A DNA stretch of 64,000 nucleotides from Pseudomonadota bacterium (GTDB lineage: Bacteria; Pseudomonadota; Gammaproteobacteria; Steroidobacterales; Steroidobacteraceae): contig JAFEDS010000025.1 in NCBI GenBank assembly GCA_018241505.1, positions 1-64,000 of the forward strand. The letters are read 5' to 3'. The notes under the pieces were generated by a model. The model was given only the letters and a program-made list of their open reading frames with translations. It was not told where the DNA came from and searched no databases. Shown piece by piece: positions 1 through 7,473 of the stretch. The stretch's first letter is position 1; the number at the start of each line of letters is the position of its first letter. The translations under genes and the position numbers were made by a program.

Positions 1-133
1 CAGGCACGCTGAATTCGCCGATACAGCGTTCCGGTGCCCAATCCTTGAGGCCCAGCGCGGTCTTGGCAACACCCAACACAGTGGCATCGCCGAGGAACAG
101 CAGGTACGGCTGCGGTAAAACAAGAGTAGTCAT
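1..133 (-). CDS. dgcN: DUF1611 protein, probable D-glutamate N-acetyltransferase DgcN (N-terminus only)
   Basis: Only the first 44 codons are in the window; the gene runs off the left edge. The start has the PYLLFLGD block followed by AAKT-like and DW residues, as at the N-terminus of DUF1611/DgcN proteins. In the D-glutamate catabolic route known from marine Proteobacteria, DgcN N-acetylates D-glutamate and DgcA racemises the product. Its ATG overlaps the stop of the DgcA-like gene by four bases (ATGA), so the two are translationally coupled and in the order expected for that pathway. Family assignment rests on a short stretch plus the neighbour. Confidence 0.7.
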   Translation of the reverse strand, partial: MTTLVLPQPYLLFLGDATVLGVAKTALGLKDWAPERCIGEFSVP

Positions 134-1143
134 GTGGTCGGTCCGCCCCAGATAGTGTCCGCGCAATCGATGATTCCCGTGTCGTATGAGATGGCGGCCG
201 CACGATCCTTCGCGATGAACAGGGGGCCATCGAGATCGACGACGTCACACAACTGGCCGAGTACGAACGCGGGTGCCATCGCCCAGCTCGAACCGACCAT
301 GTTGCCCACCATGACTTCCAGGCCGAGACGCCGGCATTCGGCCTCCATCAGCAGTGCCTCGGTCAACCCGCCGCATTTGTCGAGTTTGATGTTGACGGCA
401 TCGAAGCGACCCACCAACCCCTCGATGTCCGCGAGCACCTGGACGCTTTCATCCGCAGCCACGGTAATGGGATAGTCAAAAACGTCCATGTCGGCTTCCT
501 TGCCACGGGCAAGCGGTTGCTCGAGCAGCTTGACGCCCGAATCAATCAGGATGGATACGAGTCGCCCCAGGGTATCCGTGGTGAATCCCTGGTTCGCATC
601 CACGCCCATCCAGACATCAGGACGCGCGGCGCGTACCGCTCTCACGCGCTCGATGTCCGTATCGAGATCGCCGGTCAATTTCAGCTTGAGCGCACGCGCC
701 TGCGAGAAGGCCTTTGCACCCGCGGCCATGACTGCCGGATCCTCAGCGCCCAGGGTGAAGGTGGTGGTCAACAGCTTTTTCCTGTCCAGTCCCGCCTGCC
801 TCCATACCGGAATACCCGTCCTCTTTGCTTCCAAATCCCACAGGGCACAGTCAACGGCATTGCGCGCGCCGCCCGCCGGCATGATCTCTCGCAAGCGCTG
901 CCGCGAGATACCCGATTCGATCTCGGCGCGATGAGCTTCGATCAATGCGAGCATGCGGTCGGGGACATCGCCGAGATAGTAGACTCCGGCCGCCTCGCCC
1001 GTCCCCCGCCGTTGCAGATCGCTCAACACGACGATCACCACCTGGACTTCCGTAAACGTGTAGCCGGAAATCCGGAAAGGCGCCTTGTAGGGCAGACTCT
1101 CCGCAAATACGTCCAACGACAGTCGCGGGCTCGTTCGGCTCAT
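130..1143 (-). CDS. dgcA: Enolase-superfamily racemase/dipeptide epimerase, probable N-acetyl-D-glutamate racemase DgcA
   Basis: A 337-residue muconate-lactonising-type enolase-superfamily protein. The catalytic pattern is visible: an LKLKL lysine pair near residue 154, metal ligands in GVDANQ (Asp about 182), LEQPL (Glu about 208) and AADES (Asp about 231), and the second-face lysines of NIKLDK near 253-256. This is the set used for 1,1-proton transfer in dipeptide epimerases and DgcA. The start at 1143 gives an ATGA overlap with the upstream esterase; an ATG at 1164 would extend it by seven residues. Coupling to a DgcN-type gene favours N-acetyl-D-glutamate racemase over Ala-Glu epimerase; this is inference from context. 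Confidence 0.75.
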   Translation of the reverse strand: MSRTSPRLSLDVFAESLPYKAPFRISGYTFTEVQVVIVVLSDLQRRGTGEAAGVYYLGDVPDRMLALIEAHRAEIESGISRQRLREIMPAGGARNAVDCALWDLEAKRTGIPVWRQAGLDRKKLLTTTFTLGAEDPAVMAAGAKAFSQARALKLKLTGDLDTDIERVRAVRAARPDVWMGVDANQGFTTDTLGRLVSILIDSGVKLLEQPLARGKEADMDVFDYPITVAADESVQVLADIEGLVGRFDAVNIKLDKCGGLTEALLMEAECRRLGLEVMVGNMVGSSWAMAPAFVLGQLCDVVDLDGPLFIAKDRAAAISYDTGIIDCADTIWGGPTT

Positions 1144-2096
1144 ATCAACATGTCCTCGAGCCACCGCGCCGTCTCGTCAAAGGCGCGGTCGGCAACGCGA
1201 GCCATTGACACCGCCTCCAGAAAACTGTGAGTCGCTCCAGGATAAATAACGGTTTGTGCCGGCACGCCGGCTGCCCGCAACTTGTTACCCATCGCAACAC
1301 TCTCATCGTGCATGACATCACACTCGGGTATGGCGAGGAAGGCGGGCGGCAGCCCGCGCACATCCGCGTGCAGCGGCGCAGCCAATGGATCGAGGGGATC
1401 GGTGTTGCCGAGATAATTACTCCAGAAGGCCTGCATTTCCCCCGGATCCCACAGATAGCCGCCCTGTCCATAGCGCTTGAACGATTCGCTCGCGCATCCC
1501 GCATCGAAACAGCCGTAGTTGAGGACCATCGCCCGCAACGTGCCCGGCTCGCCCCAGTCGCGAAGTTTCAAACCCACGGATACCGTCATCGCCGCGCCCG
1601 CCGAGTCACCGCCCAGCGCAAGCCGATTTGGGTTGATACCTAGTGTAGGTCCTTCCCGTTGCAGCCACCGAACAACCGCGAGCGTCTCGTCAATGGCACG
1701 CGGAAACCTCACTTCCGGCGACAGGGAATAATCGACTCCGATGACGACGGCGCCGGATCGCGCTGCGTACTCGCGCATGATGCGGTCATGCGTATCCAGG
1801 CTGAAAAGAGTCCAGCCCCCGCCGTGAAGGTAGAGGAATGCGGGCCTGTCCTTACCGGTCCGGGCCTCATAAATGCGTACCCGCACACGACCCTGGTACC
1901 AGTCCACCATTCGCTCCGTGGTGACAACCATTTGCGGGCCGCCGGGCGTAAACCGTCCGCGAACCTGGTCAGCAATACGGCGGGCCTCCGCCAGCGGCAC
2001 GGAATTCAACGATGGATACTCCCGCCACGCGGCGCCCATGCGCTCAACGAACAGTCGTATCTGGGGGTCGAGATCGTTTCGGGCTTCATGTGTCAT
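1140..2096 (-). CDS. Hormone-sensitive-lipase family (family IV) alpha/beta hydrolase
   Basis: A 318-residue esterase with the HSL-family oxyanion motif HGGG (residues 91-94) and nucleophile motif GDSAG (Ser165). Likely catalytic Asp and His lie in PECDVMHDE and GATHSF near the C-terminus. No signal peptide is seen, so it is probably cytosolic. It is first in a three-gene overlapping minus-strand operon with dgcA and dgcN, so it may release an amide- or ester-linked substrate feeding D-glutamate catabolism; that is inference. The start at 2096 was chosen because the family core begins soon after; in-frame ATGs at 2147 and 2168 are possible but add a basic low-complexity leader. Confidence 0.8.
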   Translation of the reverse strand: MTHEARNDLDPQIRLFVERMGAAWREYPSLNSVPLAEARRIADQVRGRFTPGGPQMVVTTERMVDWYQGRVRVRIYEARTGKDRPAFLYLHGGGWTLFSLDTHDRIMREYAARSGAVVIGVDYSLSPEVRFPRAIDETLAVVRWLQREGPTLGINPNRLALGGDSAGAAMTVSVGLKLRDWGEPGTLRAMVLNYGCFDAGCASESFKRYGQGGYLWDPGEMQAFWSNYLGNTDPLDPLAAPLHADVRGLPPAFLAIPECDVMHDESVAMGNKLRAAGVPAQTVIYPGATHSFLEAVSMARVADRAFDETARWLEDMLI

Positions 2097-2216
2097 GCCC
2101 GAAAGCCTACCGCGCCGCGCCGGCCGCCCCTGTTTCGCCGAGGCCATTCGTTCGTTCCAGGGGGCCAAAGGATGCCGTGCGGACCGATCGCGCGGGCATC
2201 CCGGCTGACAGATCAG

Positions 2217-2990
2217 CTAAAACGCATACACCAGGTTTACGGTCATCACCGTGTCCAGCTTCTTCAGTCCTGGAGGCGGCTTCGTGTTGTCAGTGAGGCC
2301 GTAGCCCAGGCTGACCGCCAGCTTGTCGGACATCTTCACAGCCAGTGCCAGCGTGTTCGTAATCAACGTATTGCCCGAGCCGGCTTCCAGCAGCGCCTTG
2401 TTGGTCAGAGTGGTGCTGCTGGTCAGCACCTGCGAGTAGTCCAGGCCCGCGGTAAAAATGGCGCCGCCGTTACTGTCTCCCGGGAGCCGCTGGACCACGG
2501 CGCCGCGATCGTCTTTCACCAACTCCTCGGGCCGCAGGCGCCGGTAACCGACACCGGCCTGAGCTGTCAGCTTCGTATCGTTGGAATTGAGGATCTTGTA
2601 GCCCAGGCCGCCGGTAGCGCTCGCCTGATACTGAAAGCCCGAGAACATGTCGTGATCGTAACGCAGGGCGCCGAAGGTAAAGAGCGTTGAGGTCAGATCG
2701 TAGTTGGATTGCCACCGGGCCTGCCAACGCTCTGCGGACACGATCCCGGCGCTGCTGCCATACAGGCCGGCGAGATCCAGCGCGTGCTTCCAGGGCCCGT
2801 CGTACCTTTCCAGGTCCAAAGCGGCATTGAACGACTTCGCCTCGCTATTGCCGTGCGAGCTGAGGAAGCCTGCCTGTCCCTTGCCCGTCCAGACACCTTC
2901 CGGGGGTGGCGGCGCGTCGGCGCCATGACAAACGACGGTCCCGAGCATCGCGCAGGCGGCGAATGAACGCCGCGCAAAATTGAACTTCAT
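2217..2990 (-). CDS. DUF481-family outer-membrane beta-barrel protein
   Basis: A 257-residue exported protein. It has a basic N-terminus, a hydrophobic leader ending near the HGADA region, then alternating amphipathic strands with regularly spaced aromatic residues, ending in VNLVYAF with the terminal phenylalanine typical of outer-membrane barrels. The FLSSHGNSEAKS segment near residue 45 is typical of DUF481 (putative salt-induced outer membrane protein, YdiY-like). A GGAGAG ribosome site lies about six bases before the ATG at 2990. The gene follows mscL by 14 bases, suggesting a shared osmotic or envelope-stress transcript. Specific function unknown. Confidence 0.8.
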   Translation of the reverse strand: MKFNFARRSFAACAMLGTVVCHGADAPPPPEGVWTGKGQAGFLSSHGNSEAKSFNAALDLERYDGPWKHALDLAGLYGSSAGIVSAERWQARWQSNYDLTSTLFTFGALRYDHDMFSGFQYQASATGGLGYKILNSNDTKLTAQAGVGYRRLRPEELVKDDRGAVVQRLPGDSNGGAIFTAGLDYSQVLTSSTTLTNKALLEAGSGNTLITNTLALAVKMSDKLAVSLGYGLTDNTKPPPGLKKLDTVMTVNLVYAF

Positions 2991-3004
2991 TGTTGCTCTC
3001 TCCT

Positions 3005-3403
3005 TCAGCGCTGACGCAACGCGTCGCGAATCTCTTCGAGCAGCACTTCCTGACGGGGCGGTGCCGCCGGCGGGGCAGCGACGGCAACCGGGGGCTTCTT
3101 CAAAGAGTTGATGGCGCGCAGCGCGAGGAACAACACCAGGGCAATGATCGCAAAGTCGAACACGGCCTGCAGAAACACGCCATATTTCAGCAGCACCGGC
3201 TGACCCTTCGGGTCTGCGCCGAGTGCCATGGCGAGATCGCTGAAGTTGACCCCGCCGACCAGCATGCCGATCGGCGGCATCACAACGTCCGCTACGAGCG
3301 AGGAGACAATCTTGCCAAATGCGCCGCCGATGATGACACCGATGGCCATATCGACCACATTGCCCTTCATGGCGAACTCTTTGAACTCGGTTGCTATGCC
3401 CAC
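3005..3403 (-). CDS. mscL: Large-conductance mechanosensitive channel MscL
   Basis: A 132-residue inner-membrane channel that opens under membrane tension to release solutes during hypo-osmotic shock. The family signature is clear: [17 protein letters not shown], the pore helix with [12 protein letters not shown], the VMPPIG loop, a second helix near residues 70-95 and a Glu/Arg-rich cytoplasmic helix at the end. The start is a GTG at 3403: it lies about eight bases after GGGGAGA and gives the usual short N-terminus before the EFKEF helix. A longer frame from 3499 adds 32 residues unlike any MscL. Confidence 0.96.
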   Translation of the reverse strand: MGIATEFKEFAMKGNVVDMAIGVIIGGAFGKIVSSLVADVVMPPIGMLVGGVNFSDLAMALGADPKGQPVLLKYGVFLQAVFDFAIIALVLFLALRAINSLKKPPVAVAAPPAAPPRQEVLLEEIRDALRQR

Positions 3404-3535
3404 GGTCTGATTCTCCCCGGATAAATGTGTTGGGTGACACCCACTTGGGTCACGATAGTGTGGAACCGACCGGGAGGAGCAACTGTAAAAGACTGTCAAA
3501 TCGGCGCAGGCGCGGCCCGCCGAGCGGTGGCGCGA

Positions 3536-3928
3536 TCAGGAGTGCGCCACCGCCGCAATTGCGTCGATTTCCACCAATGCCCCGAAGTGAAGCGGACCGG
3601 TAGGAATCACGGCACGAGCAGGCCGATGGTTGCCGAGGACTGCCGCATAGGCCGCATTCACTGCAGGCCACAACTCGACATCGGCAATGTAGATATTCAC
3701 CTTGAGAAGGTCGGGCAGCTCGGACCCGGCGGCCCGCAGAATGGCCCTGACGCTGGACAGCGCGCGGCGTGTCTGTGCCGCGACATCACCCGCCTCCGCA
3801 TCAGACATGCCGGCCGTGCGGCCCAGTTGACCTGAAATGTAAAGCACGCCCTGGTGCAGCGTCGCGTGGGAATAGTGTCCTCCCGGCACGGGAAGCTCGT
3901 TTGATTGGATGATTCGGACGGAACTCAT
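3536..3928 (-). CDS. RidA/YjgF/UK114-family enamine-imine deaminase
   Basis: A 130-residue RidA-family protein. It keeps GVLYISGQLGR near residues 27-37, the conserved RPARAVIP arginine near 102-106 that binds the substrate carboxylate, and a C-terminal VEIDAIA segment. RidA proteins hydrolyse reactive enamine/imine intermediates released by PLP enzymes. The start at 3928 is preceded by CAGGAG. It reads toward the mscL operon and follows the aldolase gene by 37 bases on the same strand, so the two are probably co-transcribed. The natural substrate is not evident. Confidence 0.88.
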   Translation of the reverse strand: MSSVRIIQSNELPVPGGHYSHATLHQGVLYISGQLGRTAGMSDAEAGDVAAQTRRALSSVRAILRAAGSELPDLLKVNIYIADVELWPAVNAAYAAVLGNHRPARAVIPTGPLHFGALVEIDAIAAVAHS

Positions 3929-3965
3929 GCAAGACTCCTGCGAAATCACCCAAAGACTAACAGAT

Positions 3966-4745
3966 TCATTTCCGCGCCGCCGTCGCGGACCGTAAACCCG
4001 CCGCGGCTGATTGCTGAAGGAAAGTAACGTCGCTTCCAACCGTCACCAGGCTGTAGCCCATCGCAACGAGCCGCTGCGCGGAATACGGCGGAAGCGCAGT
4101 GCACCCGGCCCATTTCCCGAGCTTGCGCGCCACCGCCGCGACTTCCGCTACCGCGGCGTCAAAACGTGTATCCGCATAATCGCCCATGCAACCGAGACTG
4201 ATGGTGAGGTCCAGGGGACCCAGAAACAACATGTCGATGCCATCCACCGCCAGGATGTCGGGCGCATTGGCAAGACCGCGGGCGCTCTCGATCATCGCGA
4301 CAACCAACATCTCCTGGTCGTATCTCGAGTAATAGTCCATCGACTCGGAACCCCAGCCCGCCGCCCGTGAGACGGTGAAGTGCGCGCCGCGCGAGCCGCG
4401 AGGCGCAAACCGACAGGCCGCCAGCAGCGCGCGGGCTTCGTCGGCGCTTTCAACATTTGGCACCATGATCCCTTCAGCGCCCGAGTCCAATACCACTTTC
4501 AGTGTGTGAGCGTGGATATTGCCAACGCGAACCAGCAGTGTGGACTGCCCGGCGCTCGCAATGGATCTCATCTGGTCGATGGTGTTTTCAACGCCATGCG
4601 GTGAATGCTCCTGATCGATGATCAGCGCATCGAAGCCGCTGGCGCCGAGAATTTCGGCGACGGCCGGACTGCCGGCAAACAACCAGGCAGCGGCACCCGC
4701 TTGACCTGAGCGCAAGCGATGCTTGAGGCGGTTGGTCCTGAACAT
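3966..4745 (-). CDS. HpcH/HpaI-family class II aldolase
   Basis: A 259-residue TIM-barrel protein of the HpcH/HpaI (2-keto-3-deoxy acid) aldolase family, which uses a divalent metal to cleave hydroxylated 2-oxo acids to pyruvate and an aldehyde. Landmarks are FDALIIDQEHSPHG near residues 38-51, an LVRVG strand, GAEGIMVPNVESADEA near 89-104, the metal-ligand MIESARG region and GIDMLFLGPLDL. It is divergent from the hydrolase at 4823 across a 77-base intergenic region with tandem 12-base repeats. The N-terminus is complete. The exact substrate cannot be read from the sequence. Confidence 0.87.
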   Translation of the reverse strand: MFRTNRLKHRLRSGQAGAAAWLFAGSPAVAEILGASGFDALIIDQEHSPHGVENTIDQMRSIASAGQSTLLVRVGNIHAHTLKVVLDSGAEGIMVPNVESADEARALLAACRFAPRGSRGAHFTVSRAAGWGSESMDYYSRYDQEMLVVAMIESARGLANAPDILAVDGIDMLFLGPLDLTISLGCMGDYADTRFDAAVAEVAAVARKLGKWAGCTALPPYSAQRLVAMGYSLVTVGSDVTFLQQSAAAGLRSATAARK

Positions 4746-4772
4746 TCAGCGAAGCCCTCATTGCCAGATGGG

Positions 4773-4805
4773 AAAATAGTAGCCAAAATAGTGACCAAAA
4801 TAAAC
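4773..4805 (-). promoter_or_regulatory. Tandem direct repeats in the divergent aldolase/hydrolase promoter
   Basis: Two adjacent 12-base units, AAAATAGTAGCC (4773-4784) and AAAATAGTGACC (4785-4796), are followed by a partial third (AAAATAAAC). Read on the minus strand they are GGTCACTATTTT and GGCTACTATTTT. Each contains a -10-like element (CACTAT or TACTAT) and lies 30-50 bases upstream of the aldolase start. The same core recurs upstream of other genes in the window, at 7272 and 58878. They could be alternative -10 elements or tandem regulator sites, with the GntR regulator at 5731 as a candidate. Function is inferred. Confidence 0.5.
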
Positions 4806-4822
4806 TCACCCGGCAAGGCGCT

Positions 4823-5734
4823 ATGCAGCCCCTCGTTGCGCATACCCAAACAATTGCCCTGAAATCAGGGCACTCGATCGTCACCTATCGCTACGGACCG
4901 CCCGTACGCCACGACGCAGAGGTCGTGTTGCTGCTGAACGGAGGGCCCGGTCTGCCAAACGAGTACCTCGGCGCCCCGCATGCCCGGCTGGTCAATCGCG
5001 GTTTCACGGTCATTGGCTACGATCAGTTGGGCTGTGGCCGCTCGGACCAGCCGAAAAAGGACTCGTTGTGGACTCTCGAGCGCTATGTCGATGAGTTGGC
5101 CCAGGTCTGCGCGGCCCTGCGGCTGCCACCCGTCCATCTGCTCGGCCATTCGTGGGGCACGTGGCTCGGAACCGAGTTTTGCCTGACTCGCCCCGGCCTC
5201 GCGAAGACCTATGTCATCGCAGACGGCGCTTGCGACATTCCACACCTGGTGTCGGAGCTCGACCGATTACGGGCCGCGCTGGGTTCCGAAACCGTCAACA
5301 TGATGCTGCGCCGGGAAGCAGCCGGCTCAATCCATCATCCGGAGTACGAAGCCGCAGTCACGCTCCTGAACTATCGCCACGTGTGTCGCAATGAAGTATG
5401 GCCGGAGACGCTCACGCGTTCGCTGGCCGCATGGAACCGCGACCCGTACGTGACAATGCAGGGCCCGAATGAATTCACCTACACCGGCAACATGCGCAAC
5501 TGGAACCGGGTTCCCGACATGCACGCCATTCGCATCCCCTGCCTGGTCATCGCGGGGGAGCACGATGAGCTGACACCTGCCTGCGCCCGCCGTATGCACG
5601 ACGCACTGCCGGATTCCCGGCTGGTCGTGTTCGAGAACTGTTCTCATATGCCCTTCTACGAAGACCCGTCCGCCTACTTCGGTGTGTTGGAAGCGTTTCT
5701 GTTATCACACTCGGGCGAACATTGGATACGATGA
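4823..5734 (+). CDS. Proline-iminopeptidase-like alpha/beta hydrolase (peptidase S33 family)
   Basis: A 303-residue hydrolase with the S33 marks: oxyanion loop NGGPG (residues 39-43), YDQLGCGRS (66-74) and nucleophile motif GHSWGT (Ser110). A likely acid lies in GEHDELTP and the histidine in NCSHMPFYE near the C-terminus. This subfamily includes prolyl aminopeptidases and L-amino-acid amidases. No leader, hence cytosolic. The start ATG at 4823 follows an AAGG site. Its stop overlaps the ATG of the downstream GntR regulator (ATGA), so the pair is co-translated and the regulator probably controls use of the hydrolase substrate. Confidence 0.86.
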   Translation: MQPLVAHTQTIALKSGHSIVTYRYGPPVRHDAEVVLLLNGGPGLPNEYLGAPHARLVNRGFTVIGYDQLGCGRSDQPKKDSLWTLERYVDELAQVCAALRLPPVHLLGHSWGTWLGTEFCLTRPGLAKTYVIADGACDIPHLVSELDRLRAALGSETVNMMLRREAAGSIHHPEYEAAVTLLNYRHVCRNEVWPETLTRSLAAWNRDPYVTMQGPNEFTYTGNMRNWNRVPDMHAIRIPCLVIAGEHDELTPACARRMHDALPDSRLVVFENCSHMPFYEDPSAYFGVLEAFLLSHSGEHWIR

Positions 5735-6402
5735 CCGCCATGACGAAATCAGCGGATGAAAAGCGCGAGGCCCAGGCGGCGGCGGGTGCCTTCGCGGACC
5801 GCCTGCGAGCCGATCTGCTCGCCGGGAACTACCGCCCCGGCGAGTGGCTGAAGCAGGTTGACCTCGAGAGCACCTACAACGTCAACCGCTTCGAGGTGCG
5901 CATCGCGCTCTCGGAACTGGCGGCGCGGCGCCTGCTCGACCACTCCCCGAACCGGGGCTATCGAGTCGCCAACCCGACCGGGCGCGAGCGCGAAGAGTTG
6001 TATGAAGTGCGGACCATTGTGGAAATCGCGGCGGCCAAAACGGCGGCGCTGCGGGCGACTCCCGTGGACGTTGAGCAGTTCGAGGAGCTGGTCACTGAAT
6101 TCGACCGCAACGTGCAGGCCGGAAATCTCGCCGGCCTGCCGGCTTTGAATGGCCGCCTGCACGATGCGTTCTATGCCATGTGCGGAAACTCGCTGCTGTC
6201 GACCCAGATCAAGGAATTGCGCGAACGCGGCATACCGGGCCGTTCGGGCACCTGGGATGCCATGGCGGGCTTGCACGCCAGTAATTCCGATCACCTGGCG
6301 ATGTTGGAATTGCTTCGGCGCCGTGACGCCGAAGGGTTAGCGCACATTGTGTACCGCCATCTGAATCGATGGCGTGAATTCTCCAAACCGTCGCCGGAAT
6401 GA
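5731..6402 (+). CDS. GntR-family transcriptional regulator, FadR/FCD subfamily
   Basis: A 223-residue DNA-binding protein. A winged-helix domain (about residues 15-85, with the GNYRPGEWLKQVDLE element and the conserved NRGYRVA wing) is followed by an all-helical FCD effector domain (about 90-215). The ATG at 5731 overlaps the previous stop as ATGA; an ATG at 5740 and a TTG at 5722 are alternatives. FCD regulators usually respond to organic acids or sugars and act near their own gene. The repeated GGC-N-ACTATTTT motifs at 4773-4796 and 7272-7283 lie in the two flanking divergent promoters and are candidate targets, but this is untested. Confidence 0.85.
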   Translation: MTAMTKSADEKREAQAAAGAFADRLRADLLAGNYRPGEWLKQVDLESTYNVNRFEVRIALSELAARRLLDHSPNRGYRVANPTGREREELYEVRTIVEIAAAKTAALRATPVDVEQFEELVTEFDRNVQAGNLAGLPALNGRLHDAFYAMCGNSLLSTQIKELRERGIPGRSGTWDAMAGLHASNSDHLAMLELLRRRDAEGLAHIVYRHLNRWREFSKPSPE

Positions 6403-6448
6403 GGAGCCGCAGGGGCCGGTCACGCAACAGGCCCATCTCAGGTCAATC

Positions 6449-7261
6449 TCAGCTCGTGCCTTGCATTTCCCGGCGCAGAAACGGGACCGCCGCCTCGGCC
6501 AGCGGCACGAAGTCATGGCCTGCCCCGGCAACGATGTGGGTTTCGCAGGAAATGCCGTTGGCGCGGTAATTGTGCGCCAGGCTCTCGAGGCGCTCGACGC
6601 GGTTGCGCCCGGCGAAGTTATAGGCCGCCTCGCCCGCCGCGCCGAAATGCGGCGCGTCGTCCGTCGATCCCACCAACAATTGAGTCTTCACCCGGCGGAT
6701 CTGCTCGAGACTGAGCTCGCGACCAAACTCTTGCCGCAGGTTCTGGGTCCCCACCCAAAGGTGTTGGCCGGCGTGAATCAGGGTGACCATGCCGGGCGCG
6801 GCGATGGAAACCGCCCGCAGCCGCTGCGGATACACGTACAGGAACCGATGCGCGAATTGAGCGCCGCCCGAGAAGCCGAACAGGCAGAAGCGTTCGGTCT
6901 GGGCACCGAATCGGGTCCCGACCTCATCGACCATCTCCATGAGCGCCCGGTCATAGTCAGCATGGACCGACCGAAGTCCCTTGTAACCATCGGGGTCGGC
7001 GCGCGGGCCGGAGGCCGGACCGAACAAAGGTGCCAACACCACGGAGTTGGTTTCCCGGCCCAGGCCGGCAAAAAAGCGGCACATGGGCTCGTGCGCATAG
7101 TCACTGCCGTGGACGGTGACAATGAGCCCGGGACTCGGGCCACCGGCCTGCGGCCGCGGCACGTAGGCCAGATACGAAAAGCGCCCGTGCAAGGAGGCGA
7201 CACCCCCAAAAAGCTGCCCGTCGAGCCCCTCGCCCGGAGCATTGTTCGCCTGATTCTCCAT
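6449..7261 (-). CDS. Alpha/beta hydrolase, esterase/PHB-depolymerase-like
   Basis: A 270-residue hydrolase: a TVHGSDY oxyanion strand near residue 50, GFSGGAQFAHRF with nucleophile Ser131, a probable acid in VGSTDDAPHFG and a histidine in GAGHDFVP. The spacing fits feruloyl-esterase/PHB-depolymerase-type alpha/beta hydrolases without a lid domain. No signal peptide. The ATG at 7261 follows a GGAGGGA site and was preferred over one at 7285. It diverges from the TonB receptor at 7474, and both promoters carry the same AAATTGGCGACT element. It might therefore hydrolyse the ligand imported by the downstream uptake cluster; inference. Confidence 0.8.
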   Translation of the reverse strand: MENQANNAPGEGLDGQLFGGVASLHGRFSYLAYVPRPQAGGPSPGLIVTVHGSDYAHEPMCRFFAGLGRETNSVVLAPLFGPASGPRADPDGYKGLRSVHADYDRALMEMVDEVGTRFGAQTERFCLFGFSGGAQFAHRFLYVYPQRLRAVSIAAPGMVTLIHAGQHLWVGTQNLRQEFGRELSLEQIRRVKTQLLVGSTDDAPHFGAAGEAAYNFAGRNRVERLESLAHNYRANGISCETHIVAGAGHDFVPLAEAAVPFLRREMQGTS

Positions 7262-7276
7262 GAGTCCCTCCAAAAT

Positions 7277-7434
7277 AGTCGCCAATTTCTATTGCGTATT
7301 GCGCAGAAAAGCAAGCATTACTTGTAGTGGCTAAAATTCACTTCTTTATTTTTCAATTTGTTATGAATCAGTAGCTTCTCACTGCAACGACTCGCGCGAC
7401 AAAATGCTTGACGTTCGCGCATAAATTGGCGACT
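7277..7434. promoter_or_regulatory. Divergent promoter region flanked by a 12-base inverted repeat
   Basis: The 212-base gap between the hydrolase (7261, minus) and the TonB receptor (7474, plus) carries AGTCGCCAATTT at 7277-7288 and its exact reverse complement AAATTGGCGACT at 7423-7434, so each outgoing gene has the same element in the same orientation just before it. A TTGACG -35-like hexamer is at 7408-7413. In between is AT-rich DNA (7330-7375) unlike the surrounding coding sequence. This is best read as two back-to-back promoters under one regulator. Confidence 0.55.
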
Positions 7435-7473
7435 CTTTGTTCACACCGCACAGAACCGGTGGTAGGGGCTCAC

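Noticed and set aside
2170-2201. GGATGCC/GGCATCC hairpin between the DUF481 and esterase genes as a terminator
   Set aside because: The arms pair well but there is no T-run on either side and the loop is 18 bases; it may overlap an alternative esterase start. Not enough to call.
1659-2690. A 343-codon open frame on the plus strand across the esterase and DUF481 genes
   Set aside because: It is antisense to two well-supported genes and its product is Arg/His-rich with no recognisable domain; typical high-GC shadow frame.
2991-3440. A frame that would extend the DUF481 protein by about 150 residues upstream
   Set aside because: It runs in a different frame through mscL. The ATG at 2990 has a good ribosome site and begins exactly at a signal peptide.
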